Notes under the pieces: generated by a model | What the model was told of the DNA's origin: nothing | Seen by the model: only the letters and a program-made list of their open reading frames with translations | Database searches by the model: none | Shown: in pieces, positions 1 through 13,934 of the stretch | Layout of the letters: each line of letters starts with the position of its first letter | Position numbering within the stretch: the stretch's first letter is position 1 | Source of the DNA: Riptortus pedestris | Taxonomy: Eukaryota; Arthropoda; Insecta; Hemiptera; Alydidae | DNA length: 64,000 bases | Direction: 5' to 3' | Assembly: GCA_019009955.1 (NCBI GenBank) | Contig: CM032229.1 | Span: 149,901,501 to 149,965,500 of the forward strand | Position numbers and translations under genes: made by a program

Positions 1-772
1 ATTTACGCAAACAGAAGAGAATTTAGTAAATCTTAAAACAGCTAATAGACCACTTATATTATAAAATATGATTGTATCCATTGCTCTAGTTACGAGCAAC
101 TATATAATTCAGTAGTATTGTTCATTGCAATGTTACGAAAGGGACTCGATGGCAGCTACAGAGAGTTAAAAGATGGGAGTACAGATTAATTTTATGAACA
201 TGAATATGGACGACATGAATCGTGTAGTGAAGGAATACTATGGAAAGAGAAATTCCCACTTCTTGAATGAGTCGACGAGCTATGCCACAATTCGATGAAA
301 AATTTCAAAATTCAACATGTCCTCATGTGGTCGATGTTCGGTTGGTTGCGCGTTTGGATATTAAGGAACTGTGTTAAGGATTCTGGATTGAGGTGTAATG
401 TTCTGTGTCTCTTTTTACTGTTTAATTAATGAATCCCATCAAAGCTATTCAAGAGACCATCTGGAAGATGAGTATAGACTGGATTAAAGACTTTTGGTCC
501 AGAAGTCAAAACCACAACTATTTTTAATTACTCAGGGGCACATTGTATTTAAATTTATTAGAGGAAGTCTCCAAACCTTCACATTAAGTATTTTATTTGA
601 GTCCATTATCATTTTAACGATAACTGGAAATCATCTCTGAAGAGTTGTACTAGGTTCGCTGCTGAAGTGAAACTGAATTTAGTCAGGAGTAGCATGGTTG
701 TGAAGCCCAGTGGAGCATTTCAGGACTGATGGTGCACACAAGCAGACCGTTGAAAGAACTCTTTAATAATCT
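1..772. other. AT-rich sequence, nothing recognised
   Basis: There is no long open frame, tRNA-like fold, terminal repeat or tandem array that I can support. It ends at the 3' terminus of the first Helentron-like copy. Confidence 0.5.
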
Positions 773-1269
773 AAAAAAAGTCCATCACGCAGGGGCTGCG
801 TAAACCTAAGCAGATTTCCCACGTAACGTTTTACAATAGAGAAATCTGCCTACTAATAACGGCAGTAGTAGTAAGGAATCTCTAAACCTATTCACGAGGG
901 CTGAACAGTTACGGAAATAGCCGCCCTATCTCTCGGCGTAATGTCCCGAACATAGCCGACTTCTGCCGACCACACACACAATACAAATCCAAATATCTCG
1001 GTTAATATTCAAGATACAGAATAAATGTATAGGACAATATTTATAGTAAATGTAATTTGCAATCAGATTGATTCAATGCAATTTTTCAATCCGACGCATA
1101 ATAACGGAGATATTTTGAATTTTCGAAAATCCTCCCCTCTAAACCCCCCCTCCCACTGGTCCGATTTCAGCCATTAACGAACTTGATCTTTATTTTTGCA
1201 TAGAACGTTTAAATATCGAGTTTGGTAACGATCAAAATTATCAAAATTGCGACCGCTAGAGCGTTAAGA

Positions 1270-1330
<61 letters not shown>

Positions 1331-1450
1331 GAATGGACCTCATTTTCGTCATCTCCTGGTTAGGATCGATGTACATTTGAAGAAATTTTTCGAAACTCGC
1401 GTCATGAGTAAGACCTCAATAGCTGATTTCCATTAAGGGAAATCTGCTAA
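773..1450 (-). mobile_element. Family A Helentron-like element, near full length
   Basis: Read on the minus strand it begins TTTAGCAGATTTCCCTTAAT and passes an internal (TA)n tract at 1270-1324. It then runs through the conserved middle (GTTAATGGCTGAAATCGG, AATATCTCCGTTATTATGCG) and ends with the GCAGGGGCTGC hairpin region and AAAAAGTCC on the plus strand at 773-800. Both diagnostic ends are present. There is no coding capacity, so mobility would need a Rep/helicase supplied from elsewhere. Confidence 0.75.
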
Positions 1451-2809
1451 AAAAAAAAAAAATAATTCAGGAATTCGTGGTACATACCTTACCTAGTTAG
1501 AAAATAGAGGATCTTCCTGCCACGAATGCCTTCAGAGCTACGTTATCTGCTTTATTGTTCAAGACAACAATAACTCACAAATAATATTTTCACAGTTGAA
1601 AACAACAATTGAATAGATGATACAGCTATTACGATTGTGTGGTGTATGTATTACGATCACGAAGTGATCTCTGGTTGATCGTCCTGGGTGAATTCCATTA
1701 TTCCATTTAAATGTGTTTCGCTTAATACAGAGAAAATATTTATCCCACCTCCCTCACGCATTCTACTCTTATTTTTTTTGTCCATCAACAGAAGACAAAA
1801 CCTCTGGATTTCGGAATTTTGAAGAATATGGAGTTACCGGGGAGAGGAGGTTTTTCAGTAAATTATCTTACTATATACCTTGACATTAAAGTGTTAGAAT
1901 ACTATTAAATTTAATGGTTCGAATTCCAATGTTCTAAGGCCTTGATAATGTGGATAGCATCGGAATAACTACTTTTATGCTTCTAGGCAGGCAGAGCTCC
2001 GCGTTATGAGTGCATCAACATATTTTAATTTTTTTGTTTTTTTATGCTCCAATAAGAATAGAAATGGAGACGTAATGTGTAAACTATTATGCAATAGAAG
2101 TTTTTCTGATTGAAAACAGGGTGGTTGGAGGCTGCACGAGGACTGTGCGGGGGTAGGAGGGGGCCGGAGACAGCCGGCGCCACTGCAAATCGAATCAATG
2201 TTTGTAGCGTGCGAGCCAAGACCCACTTCTTCCGATAGTACGCCGTCTAACCACGCTACTCGCAGCTCAAATCAATCCGAGAAAGCTAGTTACATTGCAT
2301 AACCTGCTCAACCAACCTTCTAGCAATCACTGTTAACCGTTGATGGTTTAACAGGAACGTTTAGTTAATGGATGTAACCACCTGCTACACCAAACACCTC
2401 AACCACTCCTTCCCAATAGTCAAAGTAGGGGTAAACCTCAAGGGAGGTAAAACTAAACAGAATATATTTTCAGAGTCACAATATGATTTTTTTTTTCTTT
2501 TTTTCAATAATAATTCATATAGTCAACTCTTATCTAATATTACATTTTCCAAATATTTTGACCATTTTTGATTAACCTGTCTTACAATTATCATGTTACA
2601 ACATAGGTGAAATATATTATTACATCATATCACTCTTAAACTTATATAGTATAGAAAAAAAATAGTATAAATTTCAAATCCTTTGAAAAAATAAACTTTA
2701 CTCAAAATAAATGTGTACCTGACTAACTCGACTTACTACCTTAATATTAAATATATGTCATAAATTAATATATATTTATTTTATTTATTTACAGCTCCTT
2801 GCATACATA
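1451..2809. other. Unassigned AT-rich sequence
   Basis: The short open frames on the minus strand at 1975-2226 match no family I know. A slightly GC-richer patch at 2105-2230 may be unique sequence. No splice-site-bounded exon could be supported. Confidence 0.45.
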
Positions 2810-2935
2810 TTTTAGCAGATTTCCCTTAAGGGAAATCAGCTATTGATATCGTACTCATGGTCGATTTTCGAAAAGTTTCTTCAAACGTCCATCGATCCTA
2901 CCCAGGAGATTACGAAAATAAGGTTCGTTCAAAAT

Positions 2936-2987
<52 letters not shown>

Positions 2988-3184
2988 TATGTATAGTTTT
3001 GAGTCATATATACATATATAAACATTAGGAGTCATGTAAATAAAGGAACTACAATGATGTACAATAATTTTTTTAAGTATCTTTAGTCTTGTCCTGAAGA
3101 AGAGAAAATAAATATTCTCGGAATATTGGAATGAACTAAGAACCAACATTGACCAATACTCCAAAAAACAACAACACCATATAT

Positions 3185-3217
<33 letters not shown>

Positions 3218-3675
3218 GTCTGTTAACACTCTAGCTGTCACAATTTTTGTACAATCGTCACCAAACTCGGTATTTAATTTTTTTATGTAGAAAGAAAGAT
3301 TAAGTTCGTTAATGGCTGAAATCGGACCAGTGGGAGGGACTCGGACTCGTGGGTTTAGAAGGGGGGATTTTCGAAAATTCAAAATATCTCCGTTACTATA
3401 CTTCGGATCGAAAAATTGTATGAAATCAATCTTATTGCAAATTAAATTTACTATAAATATTGTTATCTACATTTATTCCCTTTCTTGACTATTAACCGAG
3501 ATATTTGCATTTTTATTGTGTAACGGACGAGCTATGGCCGCTGCTTCGTTCCCCCCGAAAGCTAATTCGGTCGTTTCCGTAACTATTCGGCACTCGTATG
3601 GAGATTTCTCTATTATATATCTTTACGTGTAAGATCTGCTTAGTTTACGCAGCCCCTGCGTGACGGGCTTTTTTC
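2810..3675 (+). mobile_element. Family A Helentron-like element, full length
   Basis: It starts at TTTTAGCAGATTTCCCTTAA, with the palindromic partner GGGAAATCAGCT directly after. It carries two (TA)n tracts (about 2934-2985 and 3181-3217) separated by about 195 bp of foreign sequence, so the microsatellite region was enlarged or interrupted. The conserved middle follows, then CGCAGCCCCTGCG and the T-rich 3' end at about 3674. The minus-strand open frames here translate TA repeats and are not genes. Confidence 0.8.
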
Positions 3676-3765
3676 ATTGTGTAGTAAAGTTTTTATTATG
3701 TAACATCCTATAAATTAAAGACTGCATTTGTAAAACATGAGAGTATACAGTTTAATCCTTATCCA

Positions 3766-4015
3766 TTTTTGAGGTGCTGGATGGTGAGGGAATTATTATC
3801 TCAGGTAAGAATAGAAAGACCTCATTCCTTCACTGTTGTTTATTCGTTGCAACAGAGCGCTTGCAGAGCACTCGCTTCATCTTCAGTGTCCTCTTCACAA
3901 AGGTGTTACAGGAACCAAGGATTCCCTGTGACTCTACAGAGTCGAGTAGAAAAGCGCATTGTCGCATAGAATGAACTACTGTGAAAGAAAAAATGCCTTT
4001 TTATTCTTACCTAAG
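3766..4015. repeat. Foldback repeat, copy 1
   Basis: It begins GAGGTGCTGGATGGTG and is bounded by imperfect inverted arms, CTCAGGTAAGAATAGAAAG (from 3800) against CTTACCTAAG (to 4015). The centre holds GAGCGCTTGCAGAGCACTCG. A second copy is at 13688-13900 and a partial one at 14680-14745. Read on the minus strand, the ACTGAAGATGAAGCG stretch resembles terminal repeats of Penelope-like retroelements, but this origin is a guess. Short open frames in this interval belong to the repeat. Confidence 0.5.
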
Positions 4016-5494
4016 TTTAATCCTTATAGTTCTTTATTTTCATTTTTTTTTAACATTCTGTTGTACATTTATATTTTTTTGTTGTTTTAATGCAACTCAC
4101 CATGCAATAGAATTTATAATAAGTAGTTAAAAAGGGAACGCCTTTGTAACAAAGGTTTATTCTGTTATCGATACCACAGTGACCGTGAAGGTTTTTAGTT
4201 TTCTTCCTCATGAAAAAAAAAAAATGATCTTTTTCTGTAATCGTTGAATAACGGTAGCATTACTAAACTTAAATGAGTGAAGAAAGTGAAACATTTTGCA
4301 AGTGAATTGCCTTCTTAATTAGTAATAAGTATAAATTAAAAAATAATTTGAAGTTGGAAATTAAATGCTTTTAAATGTTTCTTAACATTGTAAGAATTTA
4401 TTTTAACAAAATAAATTGAAATGTGAATGAATTATTGGTGGAAATAATCAATATATTTTAAAATTTAAATATAATAATAATTACCTTCCTTGTTTATAAC
4501 CTGCACTTGTTTATAACTGCACTACTTCACAATCATCACTAGTTGTTTTATAACTATGCTTATAACCTTTCACAACCATGCTTATAACCTTCCAACAACA
4601 TACCATAATCTTCACAACATCCTAATTTTGTTCAAATTCTGGTTAGATCAGATCATGTTTTACACGATTACAGAAAAAAATTAATATTACACTCGTGACG
4701 AAAGTAGAATTTTCGTTGTAGGGTATTGCTTACTGAAAGCAGAAAACTAAAAAGTTCACTTAACTAACTCGATTCCAGTTTCTATAAAAATTTAATTGCA
4801 TTGGTAATAGAAAATTTTTCGATCGGACTCATAACTAGAAAGATATCACTTTACGGCGTTAATATTACGATTACTATACCAATGGTAACTTGGAAATGAT
4901 GTACTTATGAGTCTAAATAAGGTGACGACTTCGGCTTTGTAAAAAGTATTCCAATTAGCATTGCTGAATGTTCGTAGCTTATACATATAAAGAGCCCCTT
5001 GACTTCAAATGAAGTCAATGGACTCATTATTGAAGTTACAGCCATACAAAAAGTGAGGGAATTGTAAAACCTCGATTGAGGAGTTCACACCCAAAAGAAT
5101 TCTCTCAAATACAGAGGAAGAGTGAACTGACTTCGTATGTCCCAGAGTTAGAGAAGTCTTGCCTAAAATGTCACTACCGTGAATGACGGAATTAGTATAA
5201 AGTGTCTCTGATTTAATACATCTTTCAAGAATGTAAATGCACCTTAGAATGGCAAGGGGGAGAGACTGCTCTGTGGCCTTGGGGTAGATGATGTTTCATT
5301 AAATAACTGAAGCAAGTTTATATTGACTTTTAGTGTCAAACGTTATGTAATCAATGGCATAGTACTTCTGGTAATTGGAGTTCAAAATGAACTTCAGTCT
5401 ACGTGGAAGGTAGAATAAAATACACTCCCTAGATTAAGGAAATAAGGATCGAAAGGCCTGCTCAAAACACAATTGAACAAATCAAAAAACAAAT
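4016..5494. other. Unassigned sequence before the minisatellite
   Basis: Very AT-rich to about 4900, with loosely repeated CTTATAACC motifs at 4490-4620. No supportable gene or element ends. Confidence 0.45.
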
Positions 5495-6050
5495 TGAAAC
5501 TCCAAAAGAGAATTCTCGTCGAAGTGACTCCAAGACATCGAGAGCATTTGGAGAAGGTAAGGTATAATAAAACTCTTAGAAACCCCAAAGGAGAATTCTC
5601 GTCGAAGTGACTCCAAGACATCGAGAGCATTTGGAGAAGGTAAGGTATAATAAAACTCTTAGAAATCCCAAAGGAGAATTCTCGTCGAAGTGACTCCAAG
5701 ACATCGAGAGCATTTGGAGAAGGTAAGGTATAATAAAACTATTAGAAACCCCAAAGGAGAATTCTCGTCGAAGTGACTCCAAGGCATCGAGAGCACTTGG
5801 AGAAGGTAAGGTATAATAAAACTATTAGAAACCCCAAAGGAGAATTCTCGTCGAAGTGACTCCAAGACATCGAGAGCATTTGGAGAAGGTAAGGTATAAT
5901 AAAACTCTTAGAATCCCCAAAGGAGAATTCTGAATCGTCGAAGTGACTCCAAGATACCGATGGCATTGGGAGAAGGTAAGGGTTAAAAAACTCTTAGAAA
6001 CAATCAAAAGAGAATTCGCGTCGAAGTAACTCCAAGACATAGAGGGTGGT
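5495..6050. repeat. 83-bp minisatellite, about 6.5 units
   Basis: The GAGAATTCTCGTCGAAGTGA block recurs with starts 83 bp apart (AATTCT at about 5511, 5594, 5677, 5760 and 5843), then in more diverged units up to about 6048. The central units are nearly identical and the last two carry small insertions. Because 83 is not a multiple of 3, each unit shifts frame, producing a ladder of overlapping minus-strand open frames of about 70-100 codons that should not be read as proteins. Confidence 0.92.
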
Positions 6051-7631
6051 GGGGAGTGGGAAAGGTGTGTTAGTTATACGCTGATAAAGAAAAGAGAGAA
6101 ATTTATATTGCGGTTCCTGTTATATTGGTTAAAAACATCAAAAGCTAACAGCAGCTAATGATGAAGTGATGGAAATTTGAAAGGCTCAGTGCCTTCAGAA
6201 ATTGTTGATGTAGACCACGCTAAGGACTTGAAAGGAAAAGTGGCTGAGATACCAGACCTCCTGTATCTAGAGAATATAATCGACATAATCGAAAACTTAT
6301 AAGATGCAGAGCTACTAGAGCGGGCGAACTCCTCAAACACGGAAGGAGTGTGCCTCTGCTGTGTTGGATCATAAGTTACTCCTGTTAAAATCTAAAAGAA
6401 GGATCGAATTTCAGACTTATGACCAGTCTTGAAGGAAGGTCCTATTAATGAATGAGCTCATTAAAGGAATTGCACCAATACCAGTATCAACTGTACCATG
6501 ACATAGATAATGCACCTGATACACGAAATGGCGTTGGGCGATTAACTTGAAGGATTCAGAAGAGAGGAATGATATCGTTGGAGCAAATAGTGTACCCTCT
6601 AAGAGTGAGGAAGAAAATATCTGCTGACTCCTATCATTGTATTCCTAGGAACATACAATGCAGCCGATAAAAGTATTCTTTGTAAAATAACGATAAACTT
6701 TGGTTTTCAGGGACACCTTTTTTAAAGAGGGCATGGTAACGAATCCTACTATCGAGTTTTGGAAGAACTTGAGATAACTTCGGTATTCAATGTTAAGTGG
6801 GCAAGAGGATATTCAGTCACCCTAGATGCTCAACCTGGAATTGAAGAAAGTAATAAGAAAGCAATGCAGACATTGTAGGCAACCTGCATACATTTTTACA
6901 TGCTGGCAATATAACATTCCTATGAAGCACGAAGAAGGCAATCTAGTCCTTCTCCAGACCCTTGATATCAGCCTTGAAGGGACAGACATTCAAATAGCTC
7001 TAAATGAAAATCTTCAAATATCTAACAACTACAGCAATGTCAGTCAATGACTATTTCCTCACAAATTATCAAGAGAATAACTAGTGCAAACCGCACTTTC
7101 TTATCTTTTTTCAGGATGGACTTTAAAACTCTTTTATCAAACCTGCACTGTTGTACCTGTGGGTATCCAGATGATGGGCACCTCTGAATCAAGTTTGGAC
7201 GTACGTGTCTCAGTTTTGTTGTAGTCCCAAAATTGGTAAAGCTAACCTCATATATAAAATTGGAATTGTCTTTATCTTCTAGTTATTAGGATTGTGTGAA
7301 ATTTGAAAGAATATTTTGAAAATCTCTTCTTAAGTACAACGTAAATGTTCCTTAAGGGAAATCTGCAAAATGAATGGAATGGCAATGGTTACGTCGCTAA
7401 AAAAGTAAAAAAAAAAAACTGGAAGATTATCGTTTTACTTCTTGTAGCAATTGTAAAGCCCTAACGCCATTAACGAGCAGAACGATAAACCGGCTGCATT
7501 GAGAGTTTGAGGTGGTGTAAATGCAAGGGATGTAGGTGAGGGAGAACCTGTGGAAGGGAAGCAACTCGTGGTCGGTATAAAGACGGGTTTACGACCACTA
7601 TACCTAGGCCAGCTTGCTGGATTCATTGTCC
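6051..7631. other. Unassigned low-copy sequence
   Basis: This block is less AT-extreme than its surroundings and has fragmentary open frames (for example plus strand 6826-7050 and minus strand 7435-7635) with no recognisable domain. About 7346-7372 holds a short remnant of the family A 5' end (TTCCTTAAGGGAAATCTGC). Part of it could be an old decayed coding region, but no homology can be claimed. Confidence 0.4.
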
Positions 7632-7700
7632 CCATCCTAGGATAGTAAAACCAGCCTAGGTTAGTAAACCCATCCTAGGACAGTAAACCAATCCTGAGCC
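7632..7700. repeat. 19-bp tandem repeat around CCTAGG
   Basis: Three consecutive 19-bp units of the form CC(A/G)(T/G)CCTAGG(A/T)(T/C)AGTAAA(A/C) are followed by a partial unit. Another CCTAGG lies just upstream at about 7609. The core of each unit is the palindrome CCTAGG. Confidence 0.7.
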
Positions 7701-9109
<1,409 letters not shown>

Positions 9110-9556
9110 CTTTTAATATATATATTTGTCTGTTAAAACTCTAGTGGTCGCAATTTTTGTTTAATAGTTACCAAAGTCGATATTTGAACGTTTTATGCAA
9201 ATACACAGATCAAGTTCGTTAATGGCTGAAATCGGAACAGTGGGAAGGGAGGATTTTCGAAAATTCGAAATACCTCCGTTACCATAGATTGGATCAAAAC
9301 ATTGTATAGAACCAATATTATTGCAAATTAAATTTACTATAAATATTGTTTTATACATTTATTCTCTATCTTGAATAATAACCGAGATATTTGCCTTTTT
9401 ATTAAATTTGGGCCAATAAAGGATGACGGCTTCCCGCTAAAAGCTAGTTCGGCCCTTTGCCGCAACTGTTCGGCTCTCGTATGGAGGCTTTCCTGTTGTA
9501 TAACTACACGTGGGAAATCTGCTTAGTTTACACAGCCCCAGCGTGACGGTCTTTTT
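9110..9556 (+). mobile_element. Family A Helentron-like element, 5'-truncated
   Basis: The copy begins abruptly at a short TA run followed by TTTGTCTGTTAAAACTCTAG, the sequence that follows the internal microsatellite in full copies. It runs through the conserved middle to GGGAAATCTGCTTAGTTTAC and a mutated hairpin (CACAGCCCCAGCGTG) at the 3' end. The hairpin stem has a mismatch. Confidence 0.7.
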
Positions 9557-10383
9557 GTAATTCGAAAACAGGTCACGCATGAAAACGCCGAAAGTACTAT
9601 ATAAAGGAGGTTTTAAGTGTACCTCAATATTGCCAAAAACATCAATGGGAACGCGCTAAACTAAACTAATCAAAACAAGTGATTTGTATAAAGATTTCCT
9701 TTTTTCTGTCTCTCTCAGTTGGTGGCCAGAGCAGAAGCTTGCTTGCGTTGGTCTTTGACGTTGGGGTAGTGTGTTGGATGCATGGAGACGACAGGCCAGG
9801 TAAACTGGTACATGGTATCTGTGTGCTAAAGCTAGACAAATAGGTTCATCCCTCCCCAGGATGTGGCACTTGTATGCGACTTCCCCACAGTGAGCTAGAG
9901 GTAGGAATGGAGAAGGAAAATTGGTTAAGGCCTTACGGCTAGGAACAACTTCCACTAATTCCGTCCTTCTGTAGCGTACACAGTCTCTCTCAATCGCCAA
10001 GGAGTGGAGAAACGGTTGAGTTTTACCTTCAACAAGGTGGACAACTGATAATATGATTAATGCAAACCAAATTTCAGTGAAATCTGTCTCCAGAATAAGA
10101 CTAGCATGAACCGGAGTATCCGATGGCACTATATCATACATGGGTATCAAACTTTTTTGAAAATGCCAAGGCTGCGAATTTTCGGCAACCAGGATAATTC
10201 GAATAACACACATTCGGTGATTAGGATGGCTGTATGGAATATATACGAGTAAAATCCCCGTTTATTCATGGAAGATATAATAATGTAACATGTTAAGCTG
10301 AAGTAAATAAATATTTAACTTAGTTTAACAAAGGCGATAGAATGACATTTATGGAAACAATAATAATAGGCTTACTAAATTGA
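9557..10383. other. Unassigned sequence with a 185-codon open frame
   Basis: An uninterrupted minus-strand frame spans 9656-10213 and is GC-richer than its surroundings. I do not recognise the product. The predicted peptide has no clear signal peptide, transmembrane run, zinc-binding pattern or catalytic motif. It is long for chance in AT-rich DNA, so it could be an exon, a relic of a mobile element or coincidence. Confidence 0.3.
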
Positions 10384-10497
10384 TTTTAGCAGATTTCCCT
10401 TGAGGGGAGCTATTGAGGTCGTACTCATGACGCGATTTGCGAAAAATATCTTCAAATGTGGATCCTACCCAGGAGATGAAGAAAATTAGGTCTGTTC

Positions 10498-10551
<54 letters not shown>

Positions 10552-11359
10552 CACATGCATACATATGTATCTGTTAACGCTCTAGAGGTCGCAATTTTTG
10601 TTTCATCGTTACCAAACTTGATATTTAATCGTTTTATGTATAAAGGAAGACCCAGTTCGTTAATGGCTGAAATCGGACTAGTAGGAGGTGGGAGGGTTAG
10701 AGGAGGGATTATAGAAAATTCGAAATATCTCCGTTACTATACGTCAGATTAAAAATTGTACAGAACTAATATTATTACAAATTAAATATACTATAAATGT
10801 TGTTATATACAATTATTCTCTATTTTGAATTTTAACCGAGACATTTGCATTTTTCAGTTTTCTGCCGTCAGCAAACTCCCACTTCTGCTCATGTTATTTA
10901 AACAATACTCGGTTATACAATATTCTACATTCTTTGAAGCTTTTATTTTGAATATTGTTTTCAAAAGACCTTTATTAAGCGAGATACATACAAATATATT
11001 CTGGTGACTCCCCTCCCCGCCTTAAATTCTTGGACTACTAAAATTTGTTTGATTGGGATAAAAATTACTCTGTTTCATTATAAATTACAGTACTAGATAT
11101 AGTTAATGGTTCTCAATAAAGTTAATATGATATGTTCTGATATACTTCAGTAATTGTTTTCCATTCCGGTTAGAAGCTGACAAACCTATTTGTTTTCAGA
11201 CGCTTCCTGTCAGGAGGGGAAAGATTTCTTCCTTCCGTTTGTATTTATTCATTTAATATTGACGGTATTGTTGTGTTACCAATAGGTAGATTCATCTATT
11301 ATTAAACTTCACGAGGAAAATTTGCTTAGTTTACGCAGCCCCTGCGTTACGGACTTTTA
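10384..11359 (+). mobile_element. Family A Helentron-like element, long copy
   Basis: It starts at TTTTAGCAGATTTCCCTTGA with part of the 5' palindrome lost. It has (TA)n at 10503-10551, the conserved middle, and the extended right half found in long copies (TTTGAAGCTTTTATTTTGAA, ACTCCCCTCCCCGCC, and a block near 11190-11270). It finishes at CGCAGCCCCTGCG and ACGGACTTTT. This is the longer subtype, close to 980 bp. Confidence 0.78.
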
Positions 11360-12296
11360 TTATTTGCCCTCGGAATGTTACTGAAGCTAGTATGAAGTGA
11401 GATAATTAATAGCATTCTTATATAACCTTTAAGAAAATAATTCTGTAACCCTAAATATATTAGTATCATATATTATTCAGATAAGTTTCTTTATTTTTTA
11501 TTAATTTATTATATCGCTTTGACTACTTTTTCCACACAAGGGATATTTGAACCATGGAATGGGAAGTCACTCTTGATCCAAACAATACATATATAATGAC
11601 CACATTTTAGTTTTCTTCTTAATGACTCCACGCTAAAACCACCTAAGTAATTAATGTGTGTTTATGAAGCAGTTATTCACTGAAGACGCCCATTAGGAAA
11701 ATAAAATCATTTTGATTTACATTACTCACAAGGGTGAGATGTGTATTTTAATGGAATTAATAATTTCTTCGTCACGCTCTCAAGAAAACCTCTTCTGAGA
11801 ATATTTACTCAGCTTTTAATATAGAAGAAAATGTTTTATGGCGTACGCAATCTTGATTTGGCCCAAGTGCAACTCAACATCCATGATAAACGGTTTAGAC
11901 CTAATTCTTGCGGGTATTTAGAAAAAAAGAAAAGGAAGAGGAATAGGAGATTTAATAACGAACGTCAGTGAGCTCTAGAGATTTGGCAGCAAGTGGGTGT
12001 GTGAGAGAGCGCAGCCTAGTAGCAGGAACTGCAAACTATGCCATCCGAGAGGCAAAGCTTTCATCTGTATAGTTGGACAGATTTACGATATGGTCGCAGT
12101 GGGGACCCAGCCAACCAGCAACATCTAGCATGATTTGCAGCTGTGCTTTCTTCGCCAACACAGATTTGGAACTCTCGCCTAGCATTTTTGTCCCTGGTCA
12201 ATGGCCATGGTCCTTGACTCAGAGCGATAAACCGCTCCTACTTATGGAATTCGAATTCAATTAAATCAATGTCTAACAAATTAAATTTCTGCTAAA
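11360..12296. other. Unassigned sequence, partly low-copy
   Basis: 11940-12260 is GC-richer and lacks known repeats. A short plus-strand frame at 12073-12264 has no recognisable domain. Confidence 0.4.
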
Positions 12297-13106
12297 GAAA
12301 AAAAAAAAGTCCGTCACGCAGGGGCTGCCTAAACTAAGCAGATTTCCCTCGTGAAGTTTAATAATAGATAAATCTACATACTGGTAACACAACACCACCG
12401 TGAATATTAAGTGAATAAATACAAACTGAAATAAGAAATGTTTCAGCCAATTTCAATAACCTGCCGACAGGAAGCGTTAGAAATGTAAACAAATAGGTCT
12501 GTCAGCTTCTAACTAGAAAGAAAAACAATTACTGAAATATATCGGAATACATCATATTAACTTAATTGAAAAATATTAACTGCATCTAGTACTGTAATTT
12601 ATAATGAATCAGAGTAATCTTATCCCAATCAAACAAATTTTAGTAGTCCAAAACCTTAAGACGGGGGTGGGGGGATCACCAGGACATATTTGCATGTATG
12701 TCGTATAATAAAGATCTCTTGAATATAAATTTTGGTATTTAAGCTTTGAATAATGTGATTTATTATGTCGCAGAGTATTGCTTATGTAATATGAGTAGAA
12801 GTGGGGGTTTGCTGAAAGCTGAAAACTGCAAATATCTCGGTTAATATTCAAGATAGAGAATAAGTGTATTTAACAATATTTATAGTACATTTGATTTTCA
12901 ATAAGAATGGTTCTAGACGATTTTTCGATCCGACGTATGGTAACGGAGATACTACGAATTTTCGAAACTCCTCCTCTCTAAACCCCGCCCCCCTGGCCCG
13001 ATTTCAGCGTTAACGAATTTAATCTTTCTTTTAACATAAAACGACTAAATATCGAGTTTGGTAACGATTAAACAATAATTGCGACCACTAGAGCGGCAAC
13101 AGACAA

Positions 13107-13178
<72 letters not shown>

Positions 13179-13273
13179 TTTTGAGCGGACCTCATTTTCG
13201 TCATCTCCTAGGTAGGATCGATGGGCATTTGACGAAAATTGCGTCATGAGTACGACCTCAATAGCTGATTTCA
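12297..13273 (-). mobile_element. Family A Helentron-like element, long copy
   Basis: On the plus strand it opens with a poly(A) run, AGTCCGTCACGCAGGGGCTG and AAGCAGATTTCCC. It carries the long-subtype right half, then the conserved middle and a (TA)n tract at about 13111-13175. It closes with GTACGACCTCAATAGCTGAT. The last 5'-terminal bases (CCCTTAAGGG) are missing, so the 5' palindrome is broken. Confidence 0.78.
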
Positions 13274-13544
13274 AAATAAAAACGATAAACTTCCATCAAT
13301 TCCTCAATTAGCTCAAGCCAAACAATCATATGAACATAAGAAGGGTTTTTAATAGCTTCCTTCTGATTTATTAATCTGTTCCTCTTGGTGCCTGGTAATA
13401 TCTAATAAACTTATTAATTTCTCAACCAACTTACACAATCACTATGTAAATATAGCTCTCCATAGTTCCATTCATAAAAATGTATGACTTTATAGCATAT
13501 ATCAAATAAAACCGAATTAAGAGTCATATATAATTCAACTGGCT

Positions 13545-13600
13545 AAGGTACCCGGCAATGCCCGGGAAATCATTGTTGTCTCACTAATGGTCGTATTTTT
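13545..13600 (-). mobile_element. Helitron 3'-end fragment, variant hairpin
   Basis: On the minus strand it reads CCCGGGCATTGCCGGG, then about 12 nt to GCCAG. The stem (CCCGG/CCGGG) is the same as in family B but the loop differs (GCATTG in place of GCGAAG) and the terminus is CCAG rather than CTAG. It is probably a related family or a diverged copy. Confidence 0.5.
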
Positions 13601-13687
13601 ATAACAAGGCTTCAATGTGTTCAATTATACTTTCTCTTCACGACATATTTTACAATAAAATATCATCTATAATAAACATATTTCCTT

Positions 13688-13900
13688 TTTTGAGGTGCTG
13701 GATGGTGAAGGAATTATTATCTCAGGTAAGAAAAAAACGCCTCATTTCTTCACTGCTGTTTATTCGGAGCGCTTTCAGAGCATACGCTCCATCATCAGTT
13801 GTGAAGAGCAGGGCACTGACGATGAAACGAATGCTCTGAAAGCGCTCTTTCGCAACGAATTAACAATTGTGAAGGAACAAGCGTTTTTTTCTTACCTGAG
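13688..13900. repeat. Foldback repeat, copy 2, perfect 20-bp arms
   Basis: The arms CTCAGGTAAGAAAAAAACGC (13721-13740) and its exact reverse complement (13881-13900) bound a 180-bp segment. Inside, AGCGCTTTCAGAGCAT is mirrored by ATGCTCTGAAAGCGCT, so most of the segment can fold into one long hairpin. The left flank GAGGTGCTGGATGGTGAA is shared with the copy at 3.8 kb. Confidence 0.75.
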
Positions 13901-13934
13901 AACATATTTCCTGTCAAAAATCAATCCGAACACA

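Noticed and set aside
3766..4015. Active hammerhead ribozyme in the foldback repeat
   Set aside because: The CTGAAGA-like box is present on the minus strand but no GAAAC with a proper stem II follows, so the catalytic core is not complete.
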